Shown: positions 42,880 through 52,056, numbered from the stretch's first letter. The stretch: 64,000 nt of DNA from Actinomadura_C alba (GCF_039530285.1 NZ_BAAAOK010000017.1:310001-374000); one strand, 5' to 3'. Translations and numbers: made by a program. Notes: generated by a model from the letters alone, not told the origin.

Positions 42880-43706
42880 CAGTGCACCTCCCGCACCGAA
42901 GCGCCGGACGCGTCGAACGCGTCGAACGCGTCAGAACCATCGGAACCGCCGGTGGAGGTGCCCGTGGGCCGGGGCCGTGTCGTCGCCTTTTCGATTCTCT
43001 TGGCCGGCCGGCCCACGGGCACGATTCGATCGACGAAGATCCCGGGCAGCTGGATCTCGTCGGGGCTCAGTTCGGTGACCTCTTCGACCTGGGCGATGGT
43101 GATCCGCCCGGCCATGGCGGCGAGCGGGTTGAAGTTGCGCGCCGAGGAGTGGAAGACGAGGTTGCCGTGCCGGTCGCCACGGGCGGCGTGCACCAGTGCG
43201 AAGTCGGTCGTGATGGCCTCGGCGAGCACGTACTCCCGGCCGCCGAACTCGCGTACCTCGCCCGGTGGGGAGGCGACCTCGACCGACCCGTCCGGCCCGT
43301 ACCGCCAGGGCAGCCCGCCGTCGGCGATCTGGGTGCCGACCCCGGCGGGCGTGTAGAAGGCCGGGATGCCGCAGCCGCCGGCGCGCAGCCGCTCGGCCAG
43401 AGTGCCCTGCGGCACCAGCTCGACCTCGAGCTCGCCGGCGAGGTACTGCCGGGCGAACTCCTTGTTCTCACCCACGTACGAGCTGGTCATGCGGGTGATG
43501 CGGCCCTCGGCCAGCAGCACGCCGAGGCCCCAGTCGTCGACGCCGCAGTTGTTGGAGACCACCCGCAGGTCCGTGCGTCCGCTCTCGCGCACGGCCTCGA
43601 TGAGCTCCATGGGCACGCCGCACAACCCGAAGCCGCCGACGGCGAGCGACGAGCCGTCGGAGATTTCGGCCACCGCCGCCGCGGGCGACGTCACCACTTT
43701 GTCCAT
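42879..43706 (-). CDS. scoA: 3-oxoacid CoA-transferase subunit A with low-complexity tail
   Basis: The 275-residue subunit has SSLAVGGFGLCGVPMELIEA, the VSNNCGVDDWGLGVLL segment, and AFYTPAGVGTQIADGG. FHSSARNFNPLAAMAGRITI and EIQLPGIFVDRIV complete the family pattern. After residue 245 it carries an extra Ser/Asp/Ala-rich tail (SDAFDAFDASGAS) written by 9-bp GCGTCGAAC repeats, not part of the family fold. Start ATG 43706 is divergent from the Liv-type importer. Confidence 0.9.
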   Translation of the reverse strand: MDKVVTSPAAAVAEISDGSSLAVGGFGLCGVPMELIEAVRESGRTDLRVVSNNCGVDDWGLGVLLAEGRITRMTSSYVGENKEFARQYLAGELEVELVPQGTLAERLRAGGCGIPAFYTPAGVGTQIADGGLPWRYGPDGSVEVASPPGEVREFGGREYVLAEAITTDFALVHAARGDRHGNLVFHSSARNFNPLAAMAGRITIAQVEEVTELSPDEIQLPGIFVDRIVPVGRPAKRIEKATTRPRPTGTSTGGSDGSDAFDAFDASGASVREVH

Positions 43707-43868
43707 ACTTGTTCCGCCCCTGTTCCCGGAAAGCCAGTCGAGCCGGACCGTACGGAAACCGGCGGGCGTCTTCCTACGTGGCCGACCCACATATCGACGG
43801 GTCACGAGATGTGGCGGCGACTCCGCCGGATCTTGGTGTGGGCCGCACCTGTAGATGAAACATCGAAT

Positions 43869-43885
43869 ATGTGTTGTCATCACAT
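43869..43885. promoter_or_regulatory. Operator-like inverted repeat between CoA-transferase and importer genes
   Basis: ATGTG-N7-CACAT lies in the 276-base divergent region. The same ATGTG/CACAT ends frame the perfect palindrome before the hydroxybutyrate dehydrogenase gene at 31942-31960, although spacing there is 9. A second, imperfect TACGTGG/CCACATA pair is nearby at about 43776-43794. A common regulator is an inference. Confidence 0.35.
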
Positions 43886-43982
43886 GGCCCGGTCGTCGGC
43901 GGCCACCTAGCGTTCCCCGACAACCACCCCGGTGCTCGTTTCGTAATCACCGGGTCACCCCCATGAAATGGCAGGAGGGCGC

Positions 43983-44744
43983 ATGACGACGGCCCCCATC
44001 TTGACGGCCCGGGGTCTGGCGAAGGAGTTCCGCGGCTTCCGGGCCGTCGACGGTGTGGACCTCGACGTGGCCGAAGGCAAGGTGCACGCGCTCGTCGGCC
44101 CGAACGGCGCCGGCAAGACCACACTGTTCAACCTGCTGACCGGCTTCCTCAAGCCCACGACCGGCCGGATCACCGTGGGCGGGCGGGATCTCACCGGCAA
44201 GAACCCCGAACAGGTGGCGCGGCACGGCGTGGCCCGCTCGTTCCAGATCACGAGCCTCTTCCCGCAGATGTCCGCGCGCGGGCACCTGGAGCTCGCGCTG
44301 GCGAGTCCCACCCCGCTGGGCTGGCGGTTCTGGCGGTCCGACCGGCTGCTGGCCCGCTACCGCGACCGCGCGCTGGAGCTGCTCGACCAGGTCGGGCTCG
44401 CCGATCACGCCGAGATGCCCGCGGGCAACCTGGCGTACGGCCGCAAGCGCGCTCTCGAACTCGCCCTCGCCCTCGCGCTCGACCCCAAGGTGCTGCTGCT
44501 GGACGAGCCGACCGCCGGGATGGGCCTGGAGGACGTCGACCGCACGGTACGGCTGATCCAGCAGGTCAGAGAGGGCCGGACGGTCGTGCTCGTGGAGCAC
44601 AACATGAAGGTCGTCTCGAGCCTCGCCGACCAGGTGACGGTCCTGCAGCACGGCCAGGTCCTGGTCGAGGGCCCCTACGCCGAGATCCGCCACGACCCCC
44701 GTGTGATCAGCGCCTACCTGGGAGACGCCGATGTTGCGCATTGA
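43983..44744 (+). CDS. Liv-type ABC transporter ATP-binding protein (LivG)
   Basis: The 253-residue ATPase has Walker A LVGPNGAGKTTLFNLLTGF, the Q-loop region VARSFQITSLFPQMS, a LivG-type variant signature NLAYGRKRALELALAL, Walker B VLLLDEPTAGMG and VLVEHNMKVV. AGGAGGGCGC precedes ATG 43983. It is the first gene of a five-gene importer operon with overlapping or close junctions. Liv-type systems carry branched amino acids, urea, or aromatic and short-chain carboxylates. Here hydroxybutyrate or acetoacetate is plausible because of the divergent PHB genes. Confidence 0.92.
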   Translation: MTTAPILTARGLAKEFRGFRAVDGVDLDVAEGKVHALVGPNGAGKTTLFNLLTGFLKPTTGRITVGGRDLTGKNPEQVARHGVARSFQITSLFPQMSARGHLELALASPTPLGWRFWRSDRLLARYRDRALELLDQVGLADHAEMPAGNLAYGRKRALELALALALDPKVLLLDEPTAGMGLEDVDRTVRLIQQVREGRTVVLVEHNMKVVSSLADQVTVLQHGQVLVEGPYAEIRHDPRVISAYLGDADVAH

Positions 44745-45426
44745 CGGTCTGTCCGCCTGGTACGGCGAGGCGCAGGTGCTGCGTGATGTGTCGCTCGAGG
44801 TCGCCAAGGGCGAGATCGTCACGCTCGTGGGCCGCAACGGCGCCGGTAAGACGACGCTGCTGCGCAATGTCATGGGCCTGCACGAGGGCCGGTCGTCGGG
44901 CGTCGTCGAATTCCTCGGCGACGACGTCTCCGGCCACGCCGCGCACCGCAGGGCCAAGCGCGGGCTCGGTTACGTGCCCGACGACCGCGGCATCTACGCG
45001 ACGCTCAGCGTGGAGGAGAACCTCACCCTGCCCCCCGCGGTCGGCCCGGACCCGTGGTCACTGGACAAGGTGTACGAGACCTTCCCGCGCCTGCGCGAGC
45101 GCCGCCGGTCTCCCGGCACCAAGCTGTCCGGCGGCGAGCAGCAGATGCTCGCCCTCGCGCGCGTCCTGCGGATGGGCGCGCGGCTCCTGCTGTGCGATGA
45201 GCCGACCGAGGGCCTGTCCCCGCTCATCGTCCAGCAGATCGGTTCCATTCTGCGCGATGTCAAGTCGCAGGGCGTGACGGTCCTGCTCATCGAGCAGAAC
45301 GTGCACTTCGCCCAGACGGTGGCCGACCGGCATTACCTGCTGGCCGAAGGCCGGATCGTCGAGACCTTGGAGAACTCCGAGGTACGCGCCCGCGAGAACG
45401 AGCTTCTCGAATACCTGGGAATCTGA
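44731..45426 (+). CDS. Liv-type ABC transporter ATP-binding protein (LivF)
   Basis: The 231-residue ATPase has Walker A VGRNGAGKTTLLRNVMG, LGYVPDDRGIYATLSVEENL (the LivF Q-loop region), signature KLSGGEQQMLALARVLRMG, Walker B LLLCDEPTEGLSPLI and LLIEQNVHFA. The gene overlaps the LivG gene by 14 bases. It forms the ATPase heterodimer with LivG. Confidence 0.93.
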   Translation: MLRIDGLSAWYGEAQVLRDVSLEVAKGEIVTLVGRNGAGKTTLLRNVMGLHEGRSSGVVEFLGDDVSGHAAHRRAKRGLGYVPDDRGIYATLSVEENLTLPPAVGPDPWSLDKVYETFPRLRERRRSPGTKLSGGEQQMLALARVLRMGARLLLCDEPTEGLSPLIVQQIGSILRDVKSQGVTVLLIEQNVHFAQTVADRHYLLAEGRIVETLENSEVRARENELLEYLGI

Positions 45427-45438
45427 AGGAGAGCCAAC

Positions 45439-46677
45439 ATGAAACGCATTGGTCAGGCGGCCGCGGTAGCGGTGACGGGAGCGGTGCTCGCGGCCTGCGG
45501 TGGAGGACCCGGCGGAGGCGGCGGCAAGATCAGCGACGACAAGGTCGTGCTGGCGGTTCTGAACGACCAGTCGGCGATCTACGCCGACCTGTCCGGCAAA
45601 GCCAGCATCGAGTCGGTCAAGATGGCGGTCGCCGACTACAAGGCGAAGTACGGCGACAAGGCCGCCGCCAAGGAAATCGAAGTCGTCACGGCCGACCACC
45701 AGAACAAGCCGGACGTCGCCAACTCCAAGGCCCAGGAACTGTACGACCGGCAGCGCGCCGACATCATCCTCGACGTCCCGAACTCCGCGGCCGCCCTCGC
45801 CGTGGCCAACGTTGCGAAGTCGAAGAAGAAAGTGTTCATGAACATCGGCGCGGCCACCACGGCCCTCGAGGGCGCCAGCTGCAACAAGTACACCTTCCAC
45901 TACGGCTACAACACGTACATGCTCGCCCAGGGCACCGGTGACGCCGTCACCAAGGACGGCGGCAAGAACTGGTACCTCGTCTACCCGGACTACGCGTTCG
46001 GGCAGGACATGCAGAAGAGCTTCACCTCGGCGATCACCAAGGCCGGCGGCAAGATCGTCAAGGCCGACCCGACGCCGTTCCCGAACGACAACTTCTCGAC
46101 GTTCCTGCTGAAGGCCCCCGGACTGAGCCCGAAGCCCCAGGTGCTCGGCGCCATGCAGGCCGGCGGTGACCTGGTCAACCTGGTGAAGCAGTACAACGAG
46201 TACAAGCTGAAGGACAAGGGCATCGACCTGGCCGTCGGGCTCATGTTCATCACCGACATCCACTCGCTCGGTTCGGACGCGCTGGCCGGCACCAAGTTCA
46301 GCGAGGCGTGGTTCTGGAACGCCAACCCGGAGAACCGCGCCTGGGCGGACAAGTTCCAGGCCAAGACGAACAAGCGGCCCAGCTTCGCGCACGCCGCCAA
46401 CTACTCCGCGGCGACGCAGTACCTCGAGGCGCTCCAGCGCGGCGGCACCGACAACGCCGACGAGATCGTGAAGAACCTCGAGGGCCAGAAGGTCAACGAC
46501 GTGTTCGCCAAGAACGGGACCATCCGCGCCCAGGACCACCTGCTCCTGCACGACGCCTACCTCGCCGAGGTCAAGCCGGCCAGTGAGGTCAAGGAGCCCT
46601 GGGACTACGAGAAGATCCTGAAGACCATCCCGGCGGACCAGGCCTTCCAGCCCGCCAACCCCGCCTGCAAGTTCTAA
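45439..46677 (+). CDS. Liv-type ABC transporter substrate-binding lipoprotein
   Basis: The 412-residue protein has a lipoprotein signal ending in GAVLAACGGG, a Gly-rich linker, and a type I periplasmic-binding fold: VLAVLNDQSAIYADLSGKAS, DHQNKPDVANSKAQELYDRQ, YPDYAFGQDMQKSFTSAITK, VLGAMQAGGDLVNLVKQYNE. This subgroup (with the NDQSxxYADLxG opening) binds carboxylates or aromatics more often than amino acids. AAGGAGAGCC precedes the ATG. It should set cargo specificity, so it is the protein to test for binding of 3-hydroxybutyrate. Confidence 0.92.
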   Translation: MKRIGQAAAVAVTGAVLAACGGGPGGGGGKISDDKVVLAVLNDQSAIYADLSGKASIESVKMAVADYKAKYGDKAAAKEIEVVTADHQNKPDVANSKAQELYDRQRADIILDVPNSAAALAVANVAKSKKKVFMNIGAATTALEGASCNKYTFHYGYNTYMLAQGTGDAVTKDGGKNWYLVYPDYAFGQDMQKSFTSAITKAGGKIVKADPTPFPNDNFSTFLLKAPGLSPKPQVLGAMQAGGDLVNLVKQYNEYKLKDKGIDLAVGLMFITDIHSLGSDALAGTKFSEAWFWNANPENRAWADKFQAKTNKRPSFAHAANYSAATQYLEALQRGGTDNADEIVKNLEGQKVNDVFAKNGTIRAQDHLLLHDAYLAEVKPASEVKEPWDYEKILKTIPADQAFQPANPACKF

Positions 46678-46687
46678 AGAGGTCCAT

Positions 46688-47548
46688 GTGCTGCAACAGG
46701 CCTTCAACGGCCTGGTGGGCGGCGCCTTCTACGCGCTGCTCGCCCTGGGCCTGTCCGTCATCTTCGGCATGCTCGGCGTGGTCAACTTCGCCCACGGGGC
46801 CTTCTACATGCTCGGCGCGTTCACCTCGTACGTCCTGCTGGACTCCTACGGTGTGAACTTCTGGGCGGCGCTCGTGGTGGTGCCGGTCGCGCTGGGCGTG
46901 GTCGGGATCGTGCTGGAGCGGCTCTTCATCCGGCGGCTGACCCCGCTGGACCCGCTGTACAACTTCCTGTTCACGTTCGGGCTCACGCTCATCCTGCAGG
47001 ACCTGGTGAAGCGCGAGTACGGCGTGCAGTCCCAGCCGTATCCGCGGCCGTCGGCGCTGTCCGGCACGCTCGACCTCGGGCTCTTCACCTACCCGGCCTA
47101 CCAGGTGTTCGTCCTCGGTGTGTCGGTGCTGGTCTGCCTGCTGGTGTGGTTCGTGCTGGTCCGTACGAGGGTCGGGATGGTCGTGCGGGCCGCGACCGAG
47201 CGGCCGGAGCTGACGCGGGCCCTGGGCATCGACGTCGGCCGGTGGGTGACCCCCGTGTTCGGCTTCGGCATCGCCCTGGCCGGGCTGGCGGGGGTCCTCG
47301 CCGCCCCGATGCGGGCGGTCAACCCGCTCATGGGGGCCGATCTGATCATCGTGGTCTTCGCGGTCGTGGTGATCGGCGGGCTCGGGTCGCTGTTCGGCTC
47401 GGTCGCCGCCGGCTTCACGATCGGGCTGGTCTCGGCGCTGGGCAACTACTACGTTCCGGCGCTGTCGCAGACGCTGGTGTTCATCCTCATGGCGGCCGTG
47501 CTGCTGTGGCGGCCCGCCGGTCTGTTCGGACGAGAGGAAGCGCTGTGA
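46688..47548 (+). CDS. Liv-type ABC transporter permease (LivH)
   Basis: The 286-residue membrane protein has about eight hydrophobic segments and the LivH start FNGLVGGAFYALLALGLSVI, then VVNFAHGAFYMLGAFTSY. The cytoplasmic loop VRAATERPELTRALGIDVGR and the pore motif VVIGGLGSLFGSVAAGFTIG follow. Start GTG 46688; AAAGAGG lies just upstream. Its stop overlaps the LivM start (GTGA). Confidence 0.92.
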   Translation: MLQQAFNGLVGGAFYALLALGLSVIFGMLGVVNFAHGAFYMLGAFTSYVLLDSYGVNFWAALVVVPVALGVVGIVLERLFIRRLTPLDPLYNFLFTFGLTLILQDLVKREYGVQSQPYPRPSALSGTLDLGLFTYPAYQVFVLGVSVLVCLLVWFVLVRTRVGMVVRAATERPELTRALGIDVGRWVTPVFGFGIALAGLAGVLAAPMRAVNPLMGADLIIVVFAVVVIGGLGSLFGSVAAGFTIGLVSALGNYYVPALSQTLVFILMAAVLLWRPAGLFGREEAL

Positions 47549-48570
47549 TTCTGCGTCTGCTGGCCGGCTCGGCGCGGGGCAGGTTGCTGCTGGCCATAGG
47601 GCTCTTCCTGGCGCTGGCGCTGCCCTGGATGATCTATCCGCCGATCGCGATGGACATCGCCTGCTGGGCGCTGTTCGCCGTGTCCGTGGACCTGCTGCTC
47701 GGGTTCACCGGGCTGCTGTCCTTCGGGCACGCGGCGTTCTGGGGCAGCTCCGCGTACGTGTCCGGGCTGCTCGCGGTGCACGTCGGCCTGCCGTTCCCGG
47801 TGGCGGTGCTCGGCGGGGCGCTGTTCGCGGCGGTGATCGCGGTGCCGATCGGCTATCTCGCGGTACGGCTGAGCGGCATCTACTTCGCCATGGTCACCCT
47901 GGCGTTCGCCCAGATGATCTATTTCATCGCCAACCAGTGGCGCGATGTCACCGGCGGTGAGAACGGGTTGCAGGGCATCCCCCGCGAGATGTTCGGGGTC
48001 GACCTGTCGGACTCGTTCGTCTTCTACTACGTGGGGTTGCCGATCGTCCTGCTCGGCCTGCTGCTGGCCTGGCGGATCGTACGGTCGCCGTTCGGTCGGG
48101 TGCTCGTGTCCATCCGCGACAACCCGTCGCGGGCCCGGGCGCTCGGTTACCCGGTCGACCGTTACCGGCTGCTGTCGTTCGTGCTGTCGGCGTTCCTCGC
48201 CGGGCTGGCCGGCGGGTTGTTCGCCATCAGCCACGGGTTCGCCTCGCTCCAGGAGGTCTACTGGACCACCTCGGGGAACGCCGTGATGATGGTCGTGCTC
48301 GGCGGCATCGGCACCCTCTGGGGCGGTGTGATCGGCGCGGCGCTGGTGGTCCAGCTCAACGACTATCTGTCGACGTCCGAGTTCGATGGGATCGGCATCG
48401 TCACCGGCAGCATCTTCATCGTCATCGTGCTGGTGTTCCGCAAGGGGATCTGGGGCACCGCCCGCGACCTCCTGGCCCCACGCCTGAAGCGCAAGAGACC
48501 CGGCGGCGCGAAGTCGCCGGGCGACGATCCCGCGCCCGCCCCCGCACCAGACGTCAACGCCCCCGCCTGA
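47545..48570 (+). CDS. Liv-type ABC transporter permease (LivM)
   Basis: The 341-residue membrane protein carries SVDLLLGFTGLLSFGHAAFW, IYFAMVTLAFAQMIYFIANQ, the cytoplasmic loop LVSIRDNPSRARALGYPVDR, and MMVVLGGIGTLWGGVIGAAL. A Pro/Ala-rich cytoplasmic tail of 25 residues ends it. It is the last gene of the importer operon and is closed by the hairpin at 48651-48690. Confidence 0.92.
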   Translation: MILRLLAGSARGRLLLAIGLFLALALPWMIYPPIAMDIACWALFAVSVDLLLGFTGLLSFGHAAFWGSSAYVSGLLAVHVGLPFPVAVLGGALFAAVIAVPIGYLAVRLSGIYFAMVTLAFAQMIYFIANQWRDVTGGENGLQGIPREMFGVDLSDSFVFYYVGLPIVLLGLLLAWRIVRSPFGRVLVSIRDNPSRARALGYPVDRYRLLSFVLSAFLAGLAGGLFAISHGFASLQEVYWTTSGNAVMMVVLGGIGTLWGGVIGAALVVQLNDYLSTSEFDGIGIVTGSIFIVIVLVFRKGIWGTARDLLAPRLKRKRPGGAKSPGDDPAPAPAPDVNAPA

Positions 48571-48650
48571 GGGCCGGCGCCCGGGTGCCGGGATCCGGCC
48601 GGATCCGCGGGTGCGTCGTTCGGCGGATGCGCCGGCGTCGTGACGCGAAC

Positions 48651-48690
48651 GAGCCTCTGGAGCACTGCCACGGCCGTGCTCCAGAGGCTC
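48651..48690. terminator. Bidirectional terminator after livM
   Basis: GAGCCTCTGGAGCAC (48651-48665) and GTGCTCCAGAGGCTC (48676-48690) form a perfect 15-bp stem with a 10-nt loop between two convergent genes (livM and the ConA-fold gene ending at 48706). Confidence 0.9.
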
Positions 48691-48705
48691 ACGCGTTCGG
48701 TGGCG

Positions 48706-50112
48706 TTAATTCTTCGGTGTGTAGAGGCGGATGTCGGTCAGGCTGGCGCTGCCCTCGTACACGTTGGTGTAGAGGTCACCGATGACGAAGTAGTCCGGGT
48801 AGCCGGAGCCGGCCGGCCACTGGTCGGGCCACTCGCGGCTGCCGTTCTTGCCGTTCTGCACGAGCGTGTTGTTGAAGCGGCCGTCGTACTCGTCCGGCGT
48901 CTGGTTGTAGTGCCAGATCGGCGCGTTGCCGACGATGAAGGGCCGGTGGAACCGCAGCGTCGTCTGACCGACGCGGGCGAAGTTGCCGCTGGTCTCGAGC
49001 GTGTAGCCGGTCGCGTCCCGCTCGATGGCGAACGTGTAGTCCTGGTTCGGCATGAGCTCGGGCTGCAGCTCGGCCGCCGATGAGAGCTTCTGCTCGGCCA
49101 CGCCGCCCGAGCAGCTGGTCATGAACCACTGGGAGTTGCCGGTTATCCCGCCGAACCTCCAGTTCGGCAGGCCGCTGATCCACATGTTGACGGTGTTGAA
49201 GTTGCTGTCCTTGTAGTCGTAGTACTCCCCGGTGTCGGAGTTGCAGACCCGGCCGCCGGTGCCGCTGCCGACCCGGTCGGGGTGCTGGGAGAACGCGTCC
49301 ATCAGCACCTTGCGGCGGTAGTGCCAGAAGTGGTTGTTGCGCGGCGCGGGGTCGGCGAAGTCCACGATCGACATGTAGTGGAACCCGTTGTAGCCGTACG
49401 GTCCCTCCCGTACGTCCTGCCAGTCGCAGTACGGCGAGGACGCGTCGCCGTTCCAGCCCGGGGTGCCCGACCCCTCACCCCACGGGTGCTGGGTCTTGCA
49501 GCCCTCCTTGCTGTAGCCGTTGATCCGGCCGTCGTACTCGATGGACCCGTTGCGCTTGCCGCCGAAGTCGAGGGTCTTCAGCTTGTACTCGACGCGGTAC
49601 TTCTGCGGCAGCTTGTTCGTCGGCCGGAAGATGGCGCCGCCCGTGTGGTCGGGCACGTTCAGCTCCGCCACGTTCCCGCCGCTCGGCAGCTTCTTGGTGG
49701 TGATGGACGGCGGAGCCTCGATCTGGCCGTCCTTGTTCCAGTCCCGCGCCGACAGCGAGGCGGTCAGCCAGCCGTCCTTGCCGACCTGGAACTCCTTGCG
49801 GTACGTGGCGAACGAGTTGAGCGCGGTCTTCCAGGCCGGCCCGTAGTCGTTGCGGTACGCCTCGCCGGCGTCGTCCATGACGGTGTCGAACGGGTCGTCG
49901 TAGGCGTCCCTGGCCCATGGGGCGCCGGCGCCGGCCAGCGGCTTCGAGAAGTCCTCCGAGTAGAGCAGCTTCCAGCCCGCCCGTTGGGACGGGCCGTCCC
50001 GGTCCGCGCTCGCCGACGTGCCGGTGCCCAGTGTCGTGGCGGCGACCGCGCACGTCGCCAGCAGCGCGAGCGCGGTCTTTCGCCTGGTCGGGATGACTCT
50101 CCTGTACATCAT
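48706..50112 (-). CDS. Secreted concanavalin-A-like/GH16-like protein
   Basis: The 468-residue protein has a Tat-like or Sec signal (MMYRRVIPTRRKTALALLAT). The mature part looks like a jelly-roll glycan-active domain: WKLLYSEDFSKPL, GGAIFRPTNKLPQKYRVEYK, GFHYMSIVDFADPAPRNNHF, VNMWISGLPNWRF. I cannot see the ExDxxE catalytic signature of GH16 glucanases, so it may be a lectin or a divergent hydrolase. An AGGGAGC site precedes ATG 50112. It is monocistronic. Confidence 0.65.
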   Translation of the reverse strand: MMYRRVIPTRRKTALALLATCAVAATTLGTGTSASADRDGPSQRAGWKLLYSEDFSKPLAGAGAPWARDAYDDPFDTVMDDAGEAYRNDYGPAWKTALNSFATYRKEFQVGKDGWLTASLSARDWNKDGQIEAPPSITTKKLPSGGNVAELNVPDHTGGAIFRPTNKLPQKYRVEYKLKTLDFGGKRNGSIEYDGRINGYSKEGCKTQHPWGEGSGTPGWNGDASSPYCDWQDVREGPYGYNGFHYMSIVDFADPAPRNNHFWHYRRKVLMDAFSQHPDRVGSGTGGRVCNSDTGEYYDYKDSNFNTVNMWISGLPNWRFGGITGNSQWFMTSCSGGVAEQKLSSAAELQPELMPNQDYTFAIERDATGYTLETSGNFARVGQTTLRFHRPFIVGNAPIWHYNQTPDEYDGRFNNTLVQNGKNGSREWPDQWPAGSGYPDYFVIGDLYTNVYEGSASLTDIRLYTPKN

Positions 50113-50466
50113 GCTCCCTGGGGGTGGTGTGAGTACGGACTCGGCTACAGGGGGAGAGGCGGTCGGCGGCGTTCCATGTAACAGAACGCCGTCTCGCCTC
50201 ACAGAATTGATCGACGGTAAGTCGAGAGAGTCGAAGCTGTCAATGGTGGAAATCGCGGCTGCCCGGCCTGCTGGACGGCCGCCACGACGTACGCCGGGTT
50301 CCGCGTACGGCTCGCCGTCCCATCGATGATCGACGCCTGACCGGCGGATCACGTCCTGACTGCTTTGTTGATGTTTGCCGTTGTCGCCCTTTACTACCGG
50401 AATGTACTCAGGGCGGAGGAACCTCCGTGCCCCGCGGAGACCCGCTCCGAACCCCCGAGGAGTTCC
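50113..50466. other. Divergent non-coding region
   Basis: 354 bases between the secreted ConA-fold gene and the metalloprotease gene. Promoters for both should lie here. I see no RNA gene or strong repeat. Confidence 0.5.
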
Positions 50467-51381
50467 GTGAACCGAGTTCGAATGCTGGCCGCGCTTGGCA
50501 CGATCGCGGCCGCCGTGACGTACGCCCCCGCGACCGCGCCCGCCCTCGCCGCATCGCCCGCCGCCAAGGTCACCTCGCCCTTGTGCGACACCCACACGAC
50601 CGAGAACGCCCGGGTTCGCGCGGGCGCGCACGCGGTGGAGCGCAACCAACCCACCCAGGCGCAGAGCGCGGCCATGGAGAAGGACTTCCGTGACCGGCTG
50701 AGTCGCACGAGGACCTCAGGAGCGGTCACCGCCGCAGCCATCACCGTACGGGTGCACTTCCACGTCATCACCAACGGCACGGTGGGCAACGTGCCGGACA
50801 CCACGCTGAACACGCAGCTCACCGTGCTCAACCAGGCCTTCGCGAGCAGCGGCGTGAGCTTTGAGCTGGCCCAGATCAAGCGCACCAGCAACCCGGCGTG
50901 GTTCAGCGACCCGGCGGGCAACGAGGTGGCGATGAAGACCGCGCTGCACGTGGGCGGCGCTCAGGACCTGAACTTCTACACCGCCGACCTCGGCGCCAGC
51001 CTGCTCGGCTGGGCTACGTTCCCGAGCTCGTACGCGCGGTCGCCCGGGATGGACGGCGTGGTGGTGCACTATCAGAGCCTTCCGGGCGGCGCGATCGCCA
51101 ACTACAACGAGGGCGACACCGCGACGCACGAGGTGGGCCACTGGATGGGGCTCTACCACACCTTCCAGGGCGGCTGTAACCCCACCGGAGACTCCGTGAG
51201 CGACACCCCGGCCGAGAAGAGCCCCGCCTCCGGGTGCCCGGCGGGACGCGACACCTGCAAGACCGCGGGCGTCGACCCGATCCACAACTTCATGGACTAC
51301 TCCTACGACTCGTGCATGTACGAGTTCACGCCCGGACAGAACACCCGGATGCAGCAGCAGTGGGCGGTCTACCGGGCCTGA
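50467..51381 (+). CDS. Secreted zinc metalloprotease of the M43/pappalysin-like group
   Basis: The 304-residue protein has an N-terminal signal (MLAALGTIAAAVTYAPATAP) and a metzincin zinc motif, THEVGHWMGLYHTF, near residue 220. A Met-turn-like HNFMDYSYDSCMYEF follows near residue 280. Six cysteines after the zinc motif suggest disulfides. These features match M43B cytophagalysin-type peptidases. GTG 50467 has GAGGAG 5 bases before it; the frame further upstream lacks a signal peptide at its start. It likely degrades extracellular protein. Confidence 0.88.
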   Translation: MNRVRMLAALGTIAAAVTYAPATAPALAASPAAKVTSPLCDTHTTENARVRAGAHAVERNQPTQAQSAAMEKDFRDRLSRTRTSGAVTAAAITVRVHFHVITNGTVGNVPDTTLNTQLTVLNQAFASSGVSFELAQIKRTSNPAWFSDPAGNEVAMKTALHVGGAQDLNFYTADLGASLLGWATFPSSYARSPGMDGVVVHYQSLPGGAIANYNEGDTATHEVGHWMGLYHTFQGGCNPTGDSVSDTPAEKSPASGCPAGRDTCKTAGVDPIHNFMDYSYDSCMYEFTPGQNTRMQQQWAVYRA

Positions 51382-51389
51382 CGGTGCGA

Positions 51390-51444
51390 GGTCCCGGTCG
51401 ACCCGTCCGGCGGACGCAGTGCGCGGGACGCGGCGACCGGGACC
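51390..51444 (+). terminator. Long-loop hairpin after the metalloprotease gene
   Basis: GGTCCCGGTCG (51390-51400) pairs perfectly with CGACCGGGACC (51434-51444). A smaller TCCGGCGGA hairpin sits in the loop. It lies between convergent genes. Confidence 0.5.
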
Positions 51445-51483
51445 ACCGATGAGCACGGTGGCACGTGCGCGCCTTACCGGCCC

Positions 51484-52056
51484 TCAGACGGTCCGGTGGG
51501 CGTAGGCCGGGTGGGCGGCGAGGAACGCCGGCCGGTCGAGGACGTTGACATGGATGAGCCGATGATCCTGGGTCACGTCCTCGGCGCTGTGATGATGTAC
51601 GAGACCCAGCTTGGCGATGATCCGCGCCGAGGCCGCGTTGCCGTCCTGATGGCGGGTGAGGACCAGTTCGGCCTGGTGGTCGAGGAACGCCTCGTCACGG
51701 ACGGCATGTGCGACCTCGGAGGCGAGGCCGCGGCCCCACAGGGACGGCACGATCCACCAGCCGAGTTCGATCGCGGGCACGCCGATCTCGAATTCGTCGG
51801 GCTCTCTGTGCGTGAGCGCGGCCAGGCCGGTGAACTCCCCGGTGCGGTGGTCGAGGGCGGCCCGCCACCCGAAACCGTGACGAGCCCAGTGGTCCAGTGC
51901 GGCTTCGTGGCGCGCCTCGACCAGCGCGGCGCTCCATGGTCTGCGGTCGCCGACGAACCGGACCACCCGCTCGTCACCGGCCAGCCCGCCCAGTTCGTCG
52001 AGATGCGAGGGCTGCCACGGAACCAGGGAGAGGCGTTGCGTGGTCAGGATCTTCAC
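51484..52056 (-). CDS. GNAT family N-acetyltransferase (RimJ-like)
   Basis: The 190-residue protein begins KILTTQRLSLVPWQPSHLDE, typical of the RimJ/RimL-like group. It has GEFTGLAALTHREPDEFEIG, the acetyl-CoA-binding segment LGWWIVPSLWGRGLASEVAH and the late NAASARIIAKLGLVHH. GTG 52056 gives the family start. The acceptor is unknown, either a protein N-terminus or a small molecule. Confidence 0.88.
   Translation of the reverse strand: MKILTTQRLSLVPWQPSHLDELGGLAGDERVVRFVGDRRPWSAALVEARHEAALDHWARHGFGWRAALDHRTGEFTGLAALTHREPDEFEIGVPAIELGWWIVPSLWGRGLASEVAHAVRDEAFLDHQAELVLTRHQDGNAASARIIAKLGLVHHHSAEDVTQDHRLIHVNVLDRPAFLAAHPAYAHRTV

Noticed and set aside
43983..48570. Branched-chain amino acid importer by default name
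   Set aside because: Liv-type systems carry many cargos; the divergent PHB genes and the type of binding protein make this default unsafe, so only the family is named.
48706..50112. GH16 endoglucanase
   Set aside because: The jelly-roll-like pattern is present but no ExDxxE catalytic motif was seen.
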